Origin: Peromyscus leucopus
Taxonomy: Eukaryota > Chordata > Mammalia > Rodentia > Cricetidae
Direction: 5' to 3'
Assembly (NCBI RefSeq): GCF_004664715.2
Contig: NC_051065.1
Coordinates: 150,804,826 to 150,868,825 of the forward strand
Length of the DNA: 64,000 nt
In this document: positions 55,424 through 64,000 of the stretch, piece after piece
How the letters are laid out: each line of letters starts with the position of its first letter
Numbering within the stretch: position 1 is the stretch's first letter
Position numbers and translations under genes: made by a program
Notes under the pieces: generated by a model
The model's input: only the letters and a program-made list of their open reading frames with translations
What the model was told of the DNA's origin: nothing
Databases searched by the model: none

Positions 55424-55591
55424 ATTGGCCAGGTGAAGCAAGAGTTGTCCAGAAAGGACACTGAACTACTAGCCTTACAAACAAAGCTAGAAACGCTCAC
55501 GAACCAATTCTCAGACAGTAAGCAACATATTGAGGTGCTAAAGGAGTCCCTCACTGCTAAGGAGCAAAGGGCTGCCATCCTGCAGACTGAG
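55424..55591 (+). CDS. Erc1: Erc1 internal exon 5 of 5 in window (56 codons)
   Basis: Encodes IGQVKQELSRKDTELLALQT...KEQRAAILQTE. Regular leucine heptads and alternating charge mark it as coiled coil, of the ELKS/CAST family. The acceptor 'tgttttcttttccag' is strong and ends at 55423; the donor GAG|gtaaag is at 55592. 168 bp, phase 0/0. 'IGQVKQELSRKD' is specific to ERC1 rather than ERC2 as I recall the two, which supports the gene name. The next exon of recalled ERC1 is not found before 64000. Confidence 0.96.
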
Positions 55592-55861
55592 GTAAAGAGT
55601 GTTCTGTGATTTGTGTGGGATCCAGTCCAGTCCTAGTTTCAACATATTATATTTGTTATGTTTAGAGTCATGTGATCATTTTTTTGTGCTAAAATACCAT
55701 TTTATTTACATTGTTAGGTCTAATTAAAACAGGTGCTATTTCTTTTATGATTTTTAGTATTAGGAGTTATACCATATCTGTACTTCAAACTATGTTTTAA
55801 GTTATTCAGATGAGAAGATAGTTATAAAAATGTATCTGATTTCATTTAGATTAAGAAGCAA

Positions 55862-56025
55862 TTCTTGGGGGGGCAGTGAAAGAGTTTATTTCAGCTTACA
55901 ACTCTCAGGTTACAGACTATTAATGAAGGAAATCAGGGCAGAAACTCAAGGCAGGAACTGATGCAGAGGCCATGGAGGAGTGCTGCCTACTGAGTTGCTC
56001 CTCATGACTTTCTCATCCTGAGTTC
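55862..56025 (-). repeat. rodent repeat family B fragment
   Basis: 'gagtttatttcagcttacaa', 'ggaaatcagggcagaaactc' and 'gcagaggccatggaggagtg' match the left part of 29489-29906. Confidence 0.6.
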
Positions 56026-56660
56026 TTTTTTTATTTTGTGTCTTTCACATCATGCATCTTCATCCCATTTATTTCCCCAATCCTTTCATATCTGCCCTAT
56101 GACCTTGCAACCCCCCCCTCCATAAAATAAAATGAAGTTTAAGAGAAAAAAAAAAAAAGAAAAATCAGTCTCATCATGGAAACTGCAGTGTGTCACAGTG
56201 AGACATGCAGTAAACTCTTTAGTCCATATATCTTTACTTGCAAGTGTTCATTGCAGAGAGTCATTGGTCTGGTTCGAGGTCTCTGGTTTCTGCTACACTA
56301 TCGATGCTGGCCTCTTGTATATCTTGTTGTTGCCCTGTGTTGTGGAGATCCTGCAGCTTTGAGTCTGTAGGTCCAGTCTCTTCATGTGCTCTAGCAGTTC
56401 ACAGATGGGGTGGATGTTGGGGTGGGCCAACTCATAACCTGTTTCTGGGCCTGGGTAGTTGCATGGTTGGTCAACCTGCCAACTCTCTTGTCTTCACCAC
56501 CAGGATGAGCTCTCTTGCATTGCCCTGGTTAGGTCACCCCTTGTAGGGATGAGCAAGGAGCAGGGCCGGTTCTTCCGCTTTCAGATCCTCAGGGTCAGTT
56601 CTCCCACACCTACAAGTTCAGGGCTAGAGAAGTATTCATTCTTATCCATGGTAAATTATG
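56026..56660. repeat. unclassified interspersed repeat, possibly L1-related
   Basis: 'catctgccctatgaccttgc', an A-rich stretch at 56145-56163, then 'gagagtcattggtctggttc' and 'atggggtggatgttggggtg'. I have the impression of a high-copy rodent repeat but cannot name it. Its overlapping short open frames have no protein similarity I recognise. Confidence 0.3.
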
Positions 56661-56700
56661 AAGGACAGTCATCTTGGTTAGTTTGCATTATATATAAGGT

Positions 56701-56701
<1 letters not shown>

Positions 56702-56741
<40 letters not shown>

Positions 56742-56910
56742 ATGTGTGTATTTATTTGGGTGTATGTGTGTTCATGTGTGTATATGCATGTGTGTGCATG
56801 TGAGTGAGGTCAGAAGAAAACTCTTGGGAGTTGATATTCTCCTGCCACCTTGTGGAATCTAAGTCATTAAATGTTCACACTAGCACCTCTTCCCTGGGAG
56901 CCATCTTGCC
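56702..56910 (-). repeat. (CA)n attached to a B3-like SINE
   Basis: (CA)19 at 56702-56739, then a TG-rich stretch and reverse SINE parts 'gaggtcagaagaaaactctt' and 'gggagccatcttgccagccc'. Confidence 0.6.
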
Positions 56911-57754
56911 AGCCCTGATGGCATAATTTTTAATGAAGTTCTGCTCTTTTTGTATTTTTATTGGGCTGATTTTGGATTTATTTAAGGAATTTCAAATATG
57001 AAATAATGTGGAAAATATCACCTTCAGTTCTTCATTTATAAAGAGGGTTATTGTTTTGGTAACTTGAACATGCATTGCCACAAAAGATTCAGAAGGCAGT
57101 GCCTGTGTTTTAAAGGTCTGCCTCACTTCCAGTTTGCTACTGTTAGCTTGAGATGCAAGCCAGCCATCAAGCAGTTGGTTAATGACAAACATGTAAAAGT
57201 TTGTCATAGTCTGATAAATAACATTTCTTCTCTGGCAGTCCACTATTCCCTTTGTACCCAGCCTGAATATTATCTTCTTAGCTAGGTCTTACACAGATGG
57301 GTTTCTTCTACTGTGAATGATAAAGACTGTATTTGTTATCTCTCTTGAATGGTTTTATATTTGTCTCTAGCCAGGATAGGAGTAGCTGGTTCTCAGAAAT
57401 GACCTCTGTAAGTTAGTAGGACAGTTGCTCCAGTACACCATCCATCCTAACTGTTAAGGGTGTAAAAGTTAGCCTCTTTATGAATTTGGGGGTTTTTAAG
57501 AATTTAATACATTTATTTATTATCCCTTGCATCCAAATAATTTCTCTAGTGACATTTGACAACAGTTTTTCCCCAAGCAACTTCTTTTGTTAGAGCCCAA
57601 TAAAAGGCAGTTTGTACCAGTTCCTTGAAGGCTGTCATATTTTACTCTAAATTGATTTTGTCCACTTTATTGCAGCTGCTTGATCTAATGTGGAAACCAA
57701 TGAATTAAACATATGGAAAAGAGCAGGGATCATGGAGCTTTTAAAAGTTCCTCT

Positions 57755-58035
57755 GTATGTGTATGTGTAACGTGCATTCTTGTGGGTGTGTTTGTATGTA
57801 TACATGTGTGGAGGCCAGAAGCCAACTTGAGGTGTTCCTCAGGTGCCCTTTACCTTGTTTATTCCAGGCAGGCTCTTGGCTGCCCTGGAGCCTGCTGGTT
57901 GGGCTGGGCTGATTGGCCAGCAAGTCTTAGGGATCTTCTCTCTTCTTCAGTGTTGAGGTTACAGATGCATTTTGGGGGGATTTTACTCAGGTTCTCATGC
58001 TTTCACAAGCACTTTACTGAATAAACTATTTCCCA
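57755..58035 (-). repeat. B4 SINE
   Basis: 'gtatacatgtgtggaggcca', 'tgaggttacagatgcatttt', 'caggttctcatgctttcaca' and 'ctgaataaactatttcccaa', running tail to head on the plus strand. Confidence 0.6.
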
Positions 58036-58245
58036 ACCCCTCAATTAAAAAATTCTTCAAGGAAAACATTGATCTGGAGAAAGGTCTGTGTGGTATCCCC
58101 TCCTTCCATCTTCTGGCTATCTAGGATGAGGACTTCTGGTGTTCAGCGCTGTATAGTATTATTGAAATTGTTTCTAATTATAAATTTCTCATTTAATCTG
58201 TTGACCTTCACAGAAGTGATCAAACTTTAGTAGAAATAATAATTG

Positions 58246-58430
58246 AGAACCGGAGAGATGGCTCAGAGGGTAAAGAGTACTGGCTGCTCTTCTAGAGGTC
58301 CTGAGTTCAATTCCCAGCAGCTACATGGTTTACAACTATCTATAATGAGATTCAGTGCCCTCTTCTGGCATGCAGGCATATACAGACAAATCACTGTATA
58401 CATAATAAGTAAATAAATCTTTAAAAAAAT
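58246..58430 (+). repeat. B2 SINE
   Basis: 'gaaccggagagatggctcag', 'gagttcaattcccagcagct', 'gtgccctcttctggcatgca' and 'ataagtaaataaatctttaa'. Confidence 0.92.
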
Positions 58431-58743
58431 CGTTGAAAGTGTAGGTTTAGTTGCACATCTCAGTAAGCCCAGTGCAGATGCTGGCAGAGCCCATGAAGCT
58501 ATACTGCTAGTTGAGGGGCTATCGATGGCTGCTGGGAGGGAGTGTGGCTGCTGGTAGGTTGTTCATGCTCATGTACTAATTGGACTTAATGGATTATTTA
58601 AAAAACGTGAATATGGGAGGGCTACAAGTTTAGGAGGCTTCTTGGGAGTGTGAAAGGGGAGTTGGGCTGATATGATCAAGATACATTATATATATATATA
58701 TATGTATGAAATTATAACATAATAAAAAGTACTTCAAAAAAAG

Positions 58744-58912
58744 AGGTTGGGGTGGTGGCGGCGCATGCCTTTAACCCCAGCACTTGGGAGGTAGAGGCAA
58801 GGCAGATCTCTGAGTTACAGGCCAGCCTGGTCTACAGAGCAAGTTTTAGGACAGCCAGAGCTATACAGAGAGACCCTGTCTTGAATCAACAAAAAAGAAA
58901 AGAAATAAAAAA
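58744..58912 (+). repeat. B1 SINE
   Basis: 'gaggttggggtggtggcggc', 'aggccagcctggtctacaga' and 'gacagccagagctatacaga'. Confidence 0.88.
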
Positions 58913-59119
58913 ATAGAGCTTTTGGGTTAGACCTAGGATTGATGCTAACCCTCTGTATTAATTATTAAGTGACTATATAGGAGTTGGTTTTTAACTCGTT
59001 TTTAAGCCTCTATTTCTTCTTCTATAAAATAAAGATAATGAGTTTACTATTCCTAAAGTTGTTTTGGCTAGAGTAGATGGTTTATTACTTATGTCTCTCC
59101 CAAACATGCAAAGATGCTT

Positions 59120-59326
59120 TTTGTTTGTTTGTTTGTTTTTTTGTTTTGTTTTGTTTTGGTTTGGTTTGGTTTGGTTTCATTTTTCAAGACAGGGTTTCTC
59201 TGTGAAACAGTCCTGGCTGTCCTGGAACTCACTCTGTAGACCAGGCTGGCCTCAACCTCACATAGATCCACCTGCCTCAGCCTCCCGAGTGCTGGGATTA
59301 AAGACGTGTGCTACCACCGCCCAGCT
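59120..59326 (-). repeat. B1 SINE with long G/T tail
   Basis: (TTTG)n, (GTTTT)n and (GGTTT)n precede 'caagacagggtttctctgtg', 'gaccaggctggcctcaacct' and 'gtgctaccaccgcccagctc'. Confidence 0.92.
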
Positions 59327-59337
59327 CCTTAAATTTT

Positions 59338-59472
59338 ATTTTTGAGGCAAGTCTCTCTATGTAGCCCTGGTTTTTCTGGACCTCTCTATATAGACCAAGC
59401 TGACATCAAACTCACAGAGGTCCATCTGCCTGTGCCTCCCGAGATTAATGGTGTGTGCCACTCTGTTTGGCT
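59338..59472 (-). repeat. B1 SINE, older
   Basis: 'gaggcaagtctctctatgta', 'gaccaagctgacatcaaact' and 'gagattaatggtgtgtgcca'. Head-to-tail with the previous copy and more diverged. Confidence 0.8.
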
Positions 59473-60048
59473 TGTAATACTTTATTTGATACCAGCTGTT
59501 TTATTTGCTCCTGCATTAGTTGCTTGAGCATCCCTGTGGCCATAGCACTTCACAGAAACAACATAATAAAGGACAGATTTATTTTGGCTCATGGATTCCA
59601 AGAATTTCAGTTCATTATGGTGAAGAAAGCATAGTGGAACAGTTGAGTTCATAGTGCTGTGAGCATATATTAAAACCAGGATTCAGAGAGTGCAAAGGAA
59701 CCGGACCCCAGTGTCACCGTCAAAGGCCCACCTATTGTACCCTACCAGACAGACCTCACCTCTTACAGGTTCCATAGCCTCCCAACATTCTACCACCAGG
59801 TTGGGATGTAGTGTTCAAAACATGAGCCATTTCAGATGTAAATCATAGGATTCTACTCCTTTTCTATCTCTCCCCCACCCCCACCAAAGTCCTTGGTGCT
59901 CTCATAATACAAAATGCATTTAGTCTAATCTTAAGAGTCTCTCATAGTCTCAACATTTCCAGCATTGTTCAAAAGTACCAACTGAGACTCAAAGCAGTCT
60001 CTTAGTTGTTACACCAGCCCTTGAAATATCAAAAAGAAAGGTTTATAA

Positions 60049-60166
60049 ATTAGGTGTGGTGGTTGTATGCTTAGTCTTACTTCTTGAGTGAATAGGCATT
60101 AGGATTGCCAGGAGTTCAAGGTCAGTCTAGGCTACATGGTGAGACTCTGAAAAGCAAACAAACAAA
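60049..60166 (+). repeat. B1 SINE, diverged
   Basis: 'ttaggtgtggtggttgtatg', 'gttcaaggtcagtctaggct' and 'tggtgagactctgaaaagca', with an (AAAC)n tail. Confidence 0.65.
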
Positions 60167-60640
60167 ACCCTGGGCATCTGGGGATACCAGAATTCTAAGA
60201 TGGAGTCATTCGTACAGCTGATGAAGAAGAAACTGATGGATATTGAGCCTGGGAGAGCTGCCAAGCTGGATATTGATGTGGGATTTCACTTCCAAAGGCT
60301 TGGAGTATTTCAGAGAGATTACGACATCACAACAAGTACATTAACGTAAGGAAACGGAGAATCAATGGGCCAATGTGATACTGGCAGCCAATGTGCTTTT
60401 CAGCTCCTCAATTTTTTTATTGAGGAACTCAAACATGAATGATGATATAAGTACCTCTGAAGAGGAGCCAGTATTGGGGGAGGGGGGTACTCTGTATTCC
60501 TGAATTTGACAGCTTGCCTAATACCCATCCGTGATAAATTCAGTTAAGGCTAAATTTTTTTCATATACTTGATGGAGAACTCAAGTCCAATAAATGGAAA
60601 CTGGTCCATGTAAAACAAACAAAAACCAAACAAATAAAGT
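60167..60640 (+). pseudogene. probable processed pseudogene of an unidentified gene
   Basis: A 474-bp stretch with the marks of a retrocopied mRNA. A reading frame before and through ATG at 60200 gives MESFVQLMKKKLMDIEPGRA..., running about 50 codons to a stop near 60348. AATAAA lies at 60592-60597, and an A-rich tail with C interruptions begins about 16 bp later, at about 60613. After the stop another frame (NKYINVRKRRINGPM) looks plausible, so a frameshift may have broken the original protein. There are no introns and no clean target duplication. I cannot name the parent gene; the peptide does not match a family I recognise. It is broken, so expression as protein is unlikely. Confidence 0.5.
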
Positions 60641-61601
60641 TATGTATTTCCACTGTTCAATGGCCCATAATAAGCATTCCCATTTCAAAACGGAGGAATG
60701 GGAACATAGAAAGGAGGGATATAACTAAAATAAAACCAAAAGCTAGGGAGACAGACATTAAATCCTGTAGCTCCATGCCTAACATCTGGAGCATGTTCTG
60801 AGCCCAGGTCGACCTTCAGACTATGACCCCCCCTCCCCCATGGCCTCTTTCTTGGTCTGGCTCCACTTTGTGCATGTAACTTTACTCAACAGGTATTCCG
60901 CATTCCTGACTTCTCCAGTGTCTTGACATCTCCATTGCAGCTAAATTTACTTTCAAAGTTTCTATAATACTGGCTCCCTGAGAGAAGAGAACCGCCCCCT
61001 GCCATACATTTCCTGACCTTTCAGACTTTTTTTTCCATAAAATTTTGGTGGGAGCATCATCCTTGACTGTTGTATCCTGCATGGCTGCAAAACAAGCACG
61101 ATGTAGCTAATGATGGATCCTGTCACCGACTAAGCAGTAGGAGTTTCACTGGGTCATGGCTTCAGTGTTCTTCAAGTGCCCAGCTAGTTAAACACTTCCT
61201 TAGGTAGCTCCGTGTAAGTAAAGCACCCCAGATGCACTATATTTGAAAAGAAGATCTTCAAAAGCATTTTCAGTTTTGCACTTTGAAGCCTTTGATAGGT
61301 GTGGTGCTGGCAGGTCCTGAAATGCCTTGAAGGTACCTTTTCTGTTGTTTTGGTGCACATCACTTGGCTTCTTTTTAATAGTGCTGATCTCTTTAGCAAA
61401 TAACTCGTTGCCACCTTAAATGTGTTCCTTTTCTGGTCCCAATGTACATTTTTCACATTTTCTGCTCTGCGTTTTGTTCCCAATTCTCACTGTAAACTTG
61501 GTTAAAAGCAGCCAGCAAATTTCTTCAAGATTAATTAGTATCTTAGTTTTGAATGTGTCCTCCATCAGAATTTTAGCATCCTGGCAAAATATAGACAAAG
61601 C

Positions 61602-61772
61602 AGCCGGGCGGTGGTGGTGCTGCACGCCTTTATTCCCAGCACTGGGGAGGGAGAGCCATGTGAATCTCTGTGAGTTTGCGGCCAGCCTGGTCTGCAGAGC
61701 GAGATCCAGGACAGGCACCAAAACTACACAGAGACACCCTGTCTCGAAACAACCAAAAACAAACAAAATCAA
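61602..61772 (+). repeat. B1 SINE (cricetid-type)
   Basis: 'agccgggcggtggtggtgct', 'cggccagcctggtctgcaga' and 'aggcaccaaaactacacaga', then an A-rich tail. Confidence 0.92.
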
Positions 61773-61989
61773 AAAAACCACAAAACCTGCCCTTTGTGGC
61801 ATACTTCCTCCTTTCAACGTTCTAAAGGTTCCATAACCTTTCTAAATAGCATCACAAATTGTGGACCAAGTTCAAATACATGAGCCTAGAGGGTACATTT
61901 TTTATTCAAACTACCACACTACGGAATTGAACCAAAGGATATTTGAGTGACATTCCTGCAAAAAATTTGTTGTTGTTATTATTTGTATT

Positions 61990-62070
61990 TTTTTATGCGG
62001 TGCCCTGGATTTTAACCCAGGACCTTGTCCATGCTAAAGATGCAATATCATTGAATTATACCCAAAGTCT
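61990..62070 (-). repeat. ID-like SINE, old
   Basis: 'gtgccctggattttaaccca', 'ggaccttgtccatgctaaag' and 'cattgaattatacccaaagt'. Confidence 0.4.
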
Positions 62071-62234
62071 CTAAAATTTGAAGTTTAACTTGTATTTTTT
62101 GAACCTTTACTTATTTCTATATCTGTGTTTCATGAGTGCTAGGATTCAGACTTTTGTACACATGATAGTTCAGCATGTTCCTAACCACTGAGCCATCTTC
62201 CTAGCCCCTTACATCTATCTCTCTATCTGTCCAT

Positions 62235-62620
62235 TGTAGCTAGAGTTTTCCTTCCTGGCCCACAGTCAGGACAAATTTCTGTCACCCGCCAGTCCCACAG
62301 CCACTCAGACCCAACCCAGTAAACACAGAGACTTATGTTGTTTACAAACTGTATGGCCGTGGCAGACTTCTTGCTAACTGTTCTTATAGCTTAAATTAAT
62401 CCATTTCCATAAATCTATACCTTGCCACGTGGCTCGTGGCTTACCGGCATCTTCACATGCTGCTGGTCATGGCAGGAGGCTAGCAGTCTCTCCCTCCGCC
62501 TTCCTGTTCTCTCAATTCTCTCTGTTAGTCCCTCCTATACTTTCTGCCTGGCCACTGGCCAATCAGTGTTTTATTTATTGACCAATCAGAGCAATTTGAC
62601 ATACAGACCATCCCACAGCA
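62235..62620 (-). mobile_element. Solo ERV LTR, 386 bp, 6-bp target duplication
   Basis: Same family as 11786-12182: starts 'tgtagctagagttttcc', ends 'catcccacagca', with perfect 'gtccat' at 62229-62234 and 62621-62626. CCAAT-like boxes on the minus strand ('actgattggcc', 'ctgattggtc') flank 'aataaataaaac', so minus orientation is favoured. It has not obviously split another repeat. Confidence 0.85.
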
Positions 62621-62654
62621 GTCCATACATTCATCCATCCATCCACCTACCTAT

Positions 62655-62830
62655 CTTGTGTGTGTACATGTATGTTTGTGTTTGTACATGCACACAGACA
62701 CACACCACATCCCATGTGTGGAGGTTAGAGAACAATTTGCAGGAATTGGTTTTCTCCAACTGGGGATCCAAGTCAGGCCATTAGGCTTGGTAACACATCT
62801 CCTTTGCCCACAGAGATATCTTACTGGACA
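62655..62830 (-). repeat. B4/B3-like SINE
   Basis: 'gtgtgtacatgtatgtttgt', 'gtggaggttagagaacaatt' and 'gcccacagagatatcttact', which is tail to head. Confidence 0.45.
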
Positions 62831-63800
62831 AGATGATGTAACTTCAGATCAAACACTCTACATCTCGGTTCTGTCGATTTCTGTCTCTCTCATGGAACTC
62901 TGCAAATTACAGGGAAAATACAAGAAATAACATGAAAGAAACTTCCAGTCAGATTTAACATACATTGATAGTTATCCACATTATTCATGTTTGAATATTT
63001 TTCTTTGAAAGGCCCTAAATGAAGAAAAAAAGTCTAAAATTATTAATGGAAACACTGGCTTAAATAGGAATATTCTTTGAATCTCAGGGGTTTAGAACTA
63101 GTTGGGGTTAGAAATAAAGATTTAGAAACTATCATTATGGTGATTGATAGAGCCTGTGGGCTGAGTTAGTTTTTCTAGACGGAATTTTTTGCACTGTATA
63201 GAGAATGTTGAAAAGGTTCATTCAGAGTTAGGAAGATTCTCATTGACAATGCCAAGAGAGACATGGAAGAAACCAAGCAGGTTTTCCTACTCTGTTTATT
63301 GTACAAGTGTGCATTTGCTTTGTAAGAGAAAGCAAGGATGCTTAATAGTTTGATGATCAGAATTATGAAAATGGCAGAAAGGTAGATATTTTTCTGTTTC
63401 CATTGGTAGAGCAAAACCTTGTGGTTTTAGTAGGTTGGCCTACCAAATTTACCACAGACTTTGTTCTTGGCAAACGAGATAGATGTTTCTTGTGCTCAGT
63501 TCATAGGGATAAACAAGGCCTTATCCCCCTGCTAGGAGTGGTGTTAGGTTGATGACTGTGTTTCCTGAGGGATTTTCCTACAGGATTTTATGTGGTTTGC
63601 AAAATATGGACCTTATATAAAATTACACTACACATACAGGTCATTCCAGACCAATAAGGTTGGTGCAGAATTCAGAGCAAATCAATACAGCTGTACCAAA
63701 GTGGTTTTTGTGGTGGTTTTATCTTAGATCACTTGACCAGCACATTTAAATTCTGTATGGCATAAAAAAAACTGTGAGTGCATATGTGCACGTGTGTACA

Positions 63801-63801
<1 letters not shown>

Positions 63802-63847
<46 letters not shown>
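63802..63847 (+). repeat. (AC)n microsatellite
   Basis: About 23 AC units, preceded by 'gtgcacgtgtgtacag'. Confidence 0.98.
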
Positions 63848-63849
<2 letters not shown>

Positions 63850-64000
63850 CATGAGTTGAATATTTAGTAAAAAAAAAAAAAGTTAGTTTAGTAATTAGGG
63901 CAGAGACTTTGATAGTTTCTGTACTAGTTTCCAGTCACTCTTACATCAGAGGTTTATATGTTTATAATGAGTTATCATTCCTTTCCACTCACCAGTTCCT

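Larger units (their letters stand above)
59513..61595 (-). repeat. long family C-type repeat interrupted by B1 and retrocopy
   Basis: Left part 59513-60045 ('cattagttgcttgagcatcc', 'tctcatagtctcaacatttc') and right part about 60645-61595 ('ttcaatggcccataataagc', 'ctccatgcctaacatctgga', 'tttagcaaataactcgttgc') look like one long rodent repeat. Between them lie a B1 (60049-60166) and the candidate pseudogene. The open frames of 60-100 codons at 60882-61483 have no recognisable protein. Confidence 0.4.
55592..64000 (+). other. Erc1: Erc1 intron downstream of visible exon 5 (5' part)
   Basis: Starts 'gtaaagag'. No further exon seen. Unrecognised DNA: about 55610-55860, 56920-57750, 58435-58740, 58920-59060 and 62835-63800. 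The unique stretch 62835-63800 has only short open frames. Confidence 0.8.

Noticed and set aside
61416..61836. 133- and 138-codon frames on opposite strands
   Set aside because: Both cross the B1 at 61602-61772 and a long rodent repeat; the mirrored open frames are chance.

Overview
The window is mammalian intronic DNA from a rodent. B1, B2, B4 and ID SINEs, L1 fragments, solo ERV LTRs and microsatellites fill most of it. Several B1 copies carry 3' halves reading 'ggcgcaaagctacac' or 'caccaaaactacac', and together with the LTR families this suggests a cricetid (vole, hamster or deer-mouse type) rather than Mus or Rattus. The species call is inference.

The only protein-coding gene I can support is a central piece of Erc1 (ELKS/RAB6-interacting/CAST family member 1), on the + strand. 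Five internal exons are visible: 28413-28826, 41933-42007, 48237-48392, 49750-49833 (or to 49842) and 55424-55591. All are phase 0/0 and join into about 299 residues of continuous charged, leucine-rich coiled coil. The first and last exons of the gene lie outside the window: more than 28 kb of intron precedes the first visible exon and more than 8.4 kb follows the last. Exon 4 has a purine-rich, weak acceptor and two possible in-frame donors 9 nt apart, which fits a regulated cassette exon.

Layout: 1-28412 is a large intron with SINEs, an L1 3' UTR (7.5-8.2 kb), an L1 ORF2 3' end (24-25 kb) and three solo LTRs (3561-3950, 11786-12182, 14717-15235), each with a perfect 6-bp target duplication. 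28827-41932 holds a 330-bp pyrimidine tract, several rodent medium-length repeats, an ID element and a nested hAT-type element. 42008-48236 holds the most striking structure: a minisatellite of 53 units of exactly 20 bp (44981-46040) with a 200-bp higher-order period, grown inside an interspersed repeat. 49834-55423 has an L1 that split a B4 SINE and a second hAT-type element. 55592-64000 has a probable processed pseudogene of an unidentified gene (60167-60640) and a fourth solo LTR with target duplication (62235-62620).

I found no RNA gene, CRISPR array, operon or new biosynthetic or defence system. The points most worth checking are the exon-4 splice choice, the minisatellite and the retrocopy. 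Repeat family names are given from recalled consensus features; three rodent families I recognise only as recurring units are called A, B and C.
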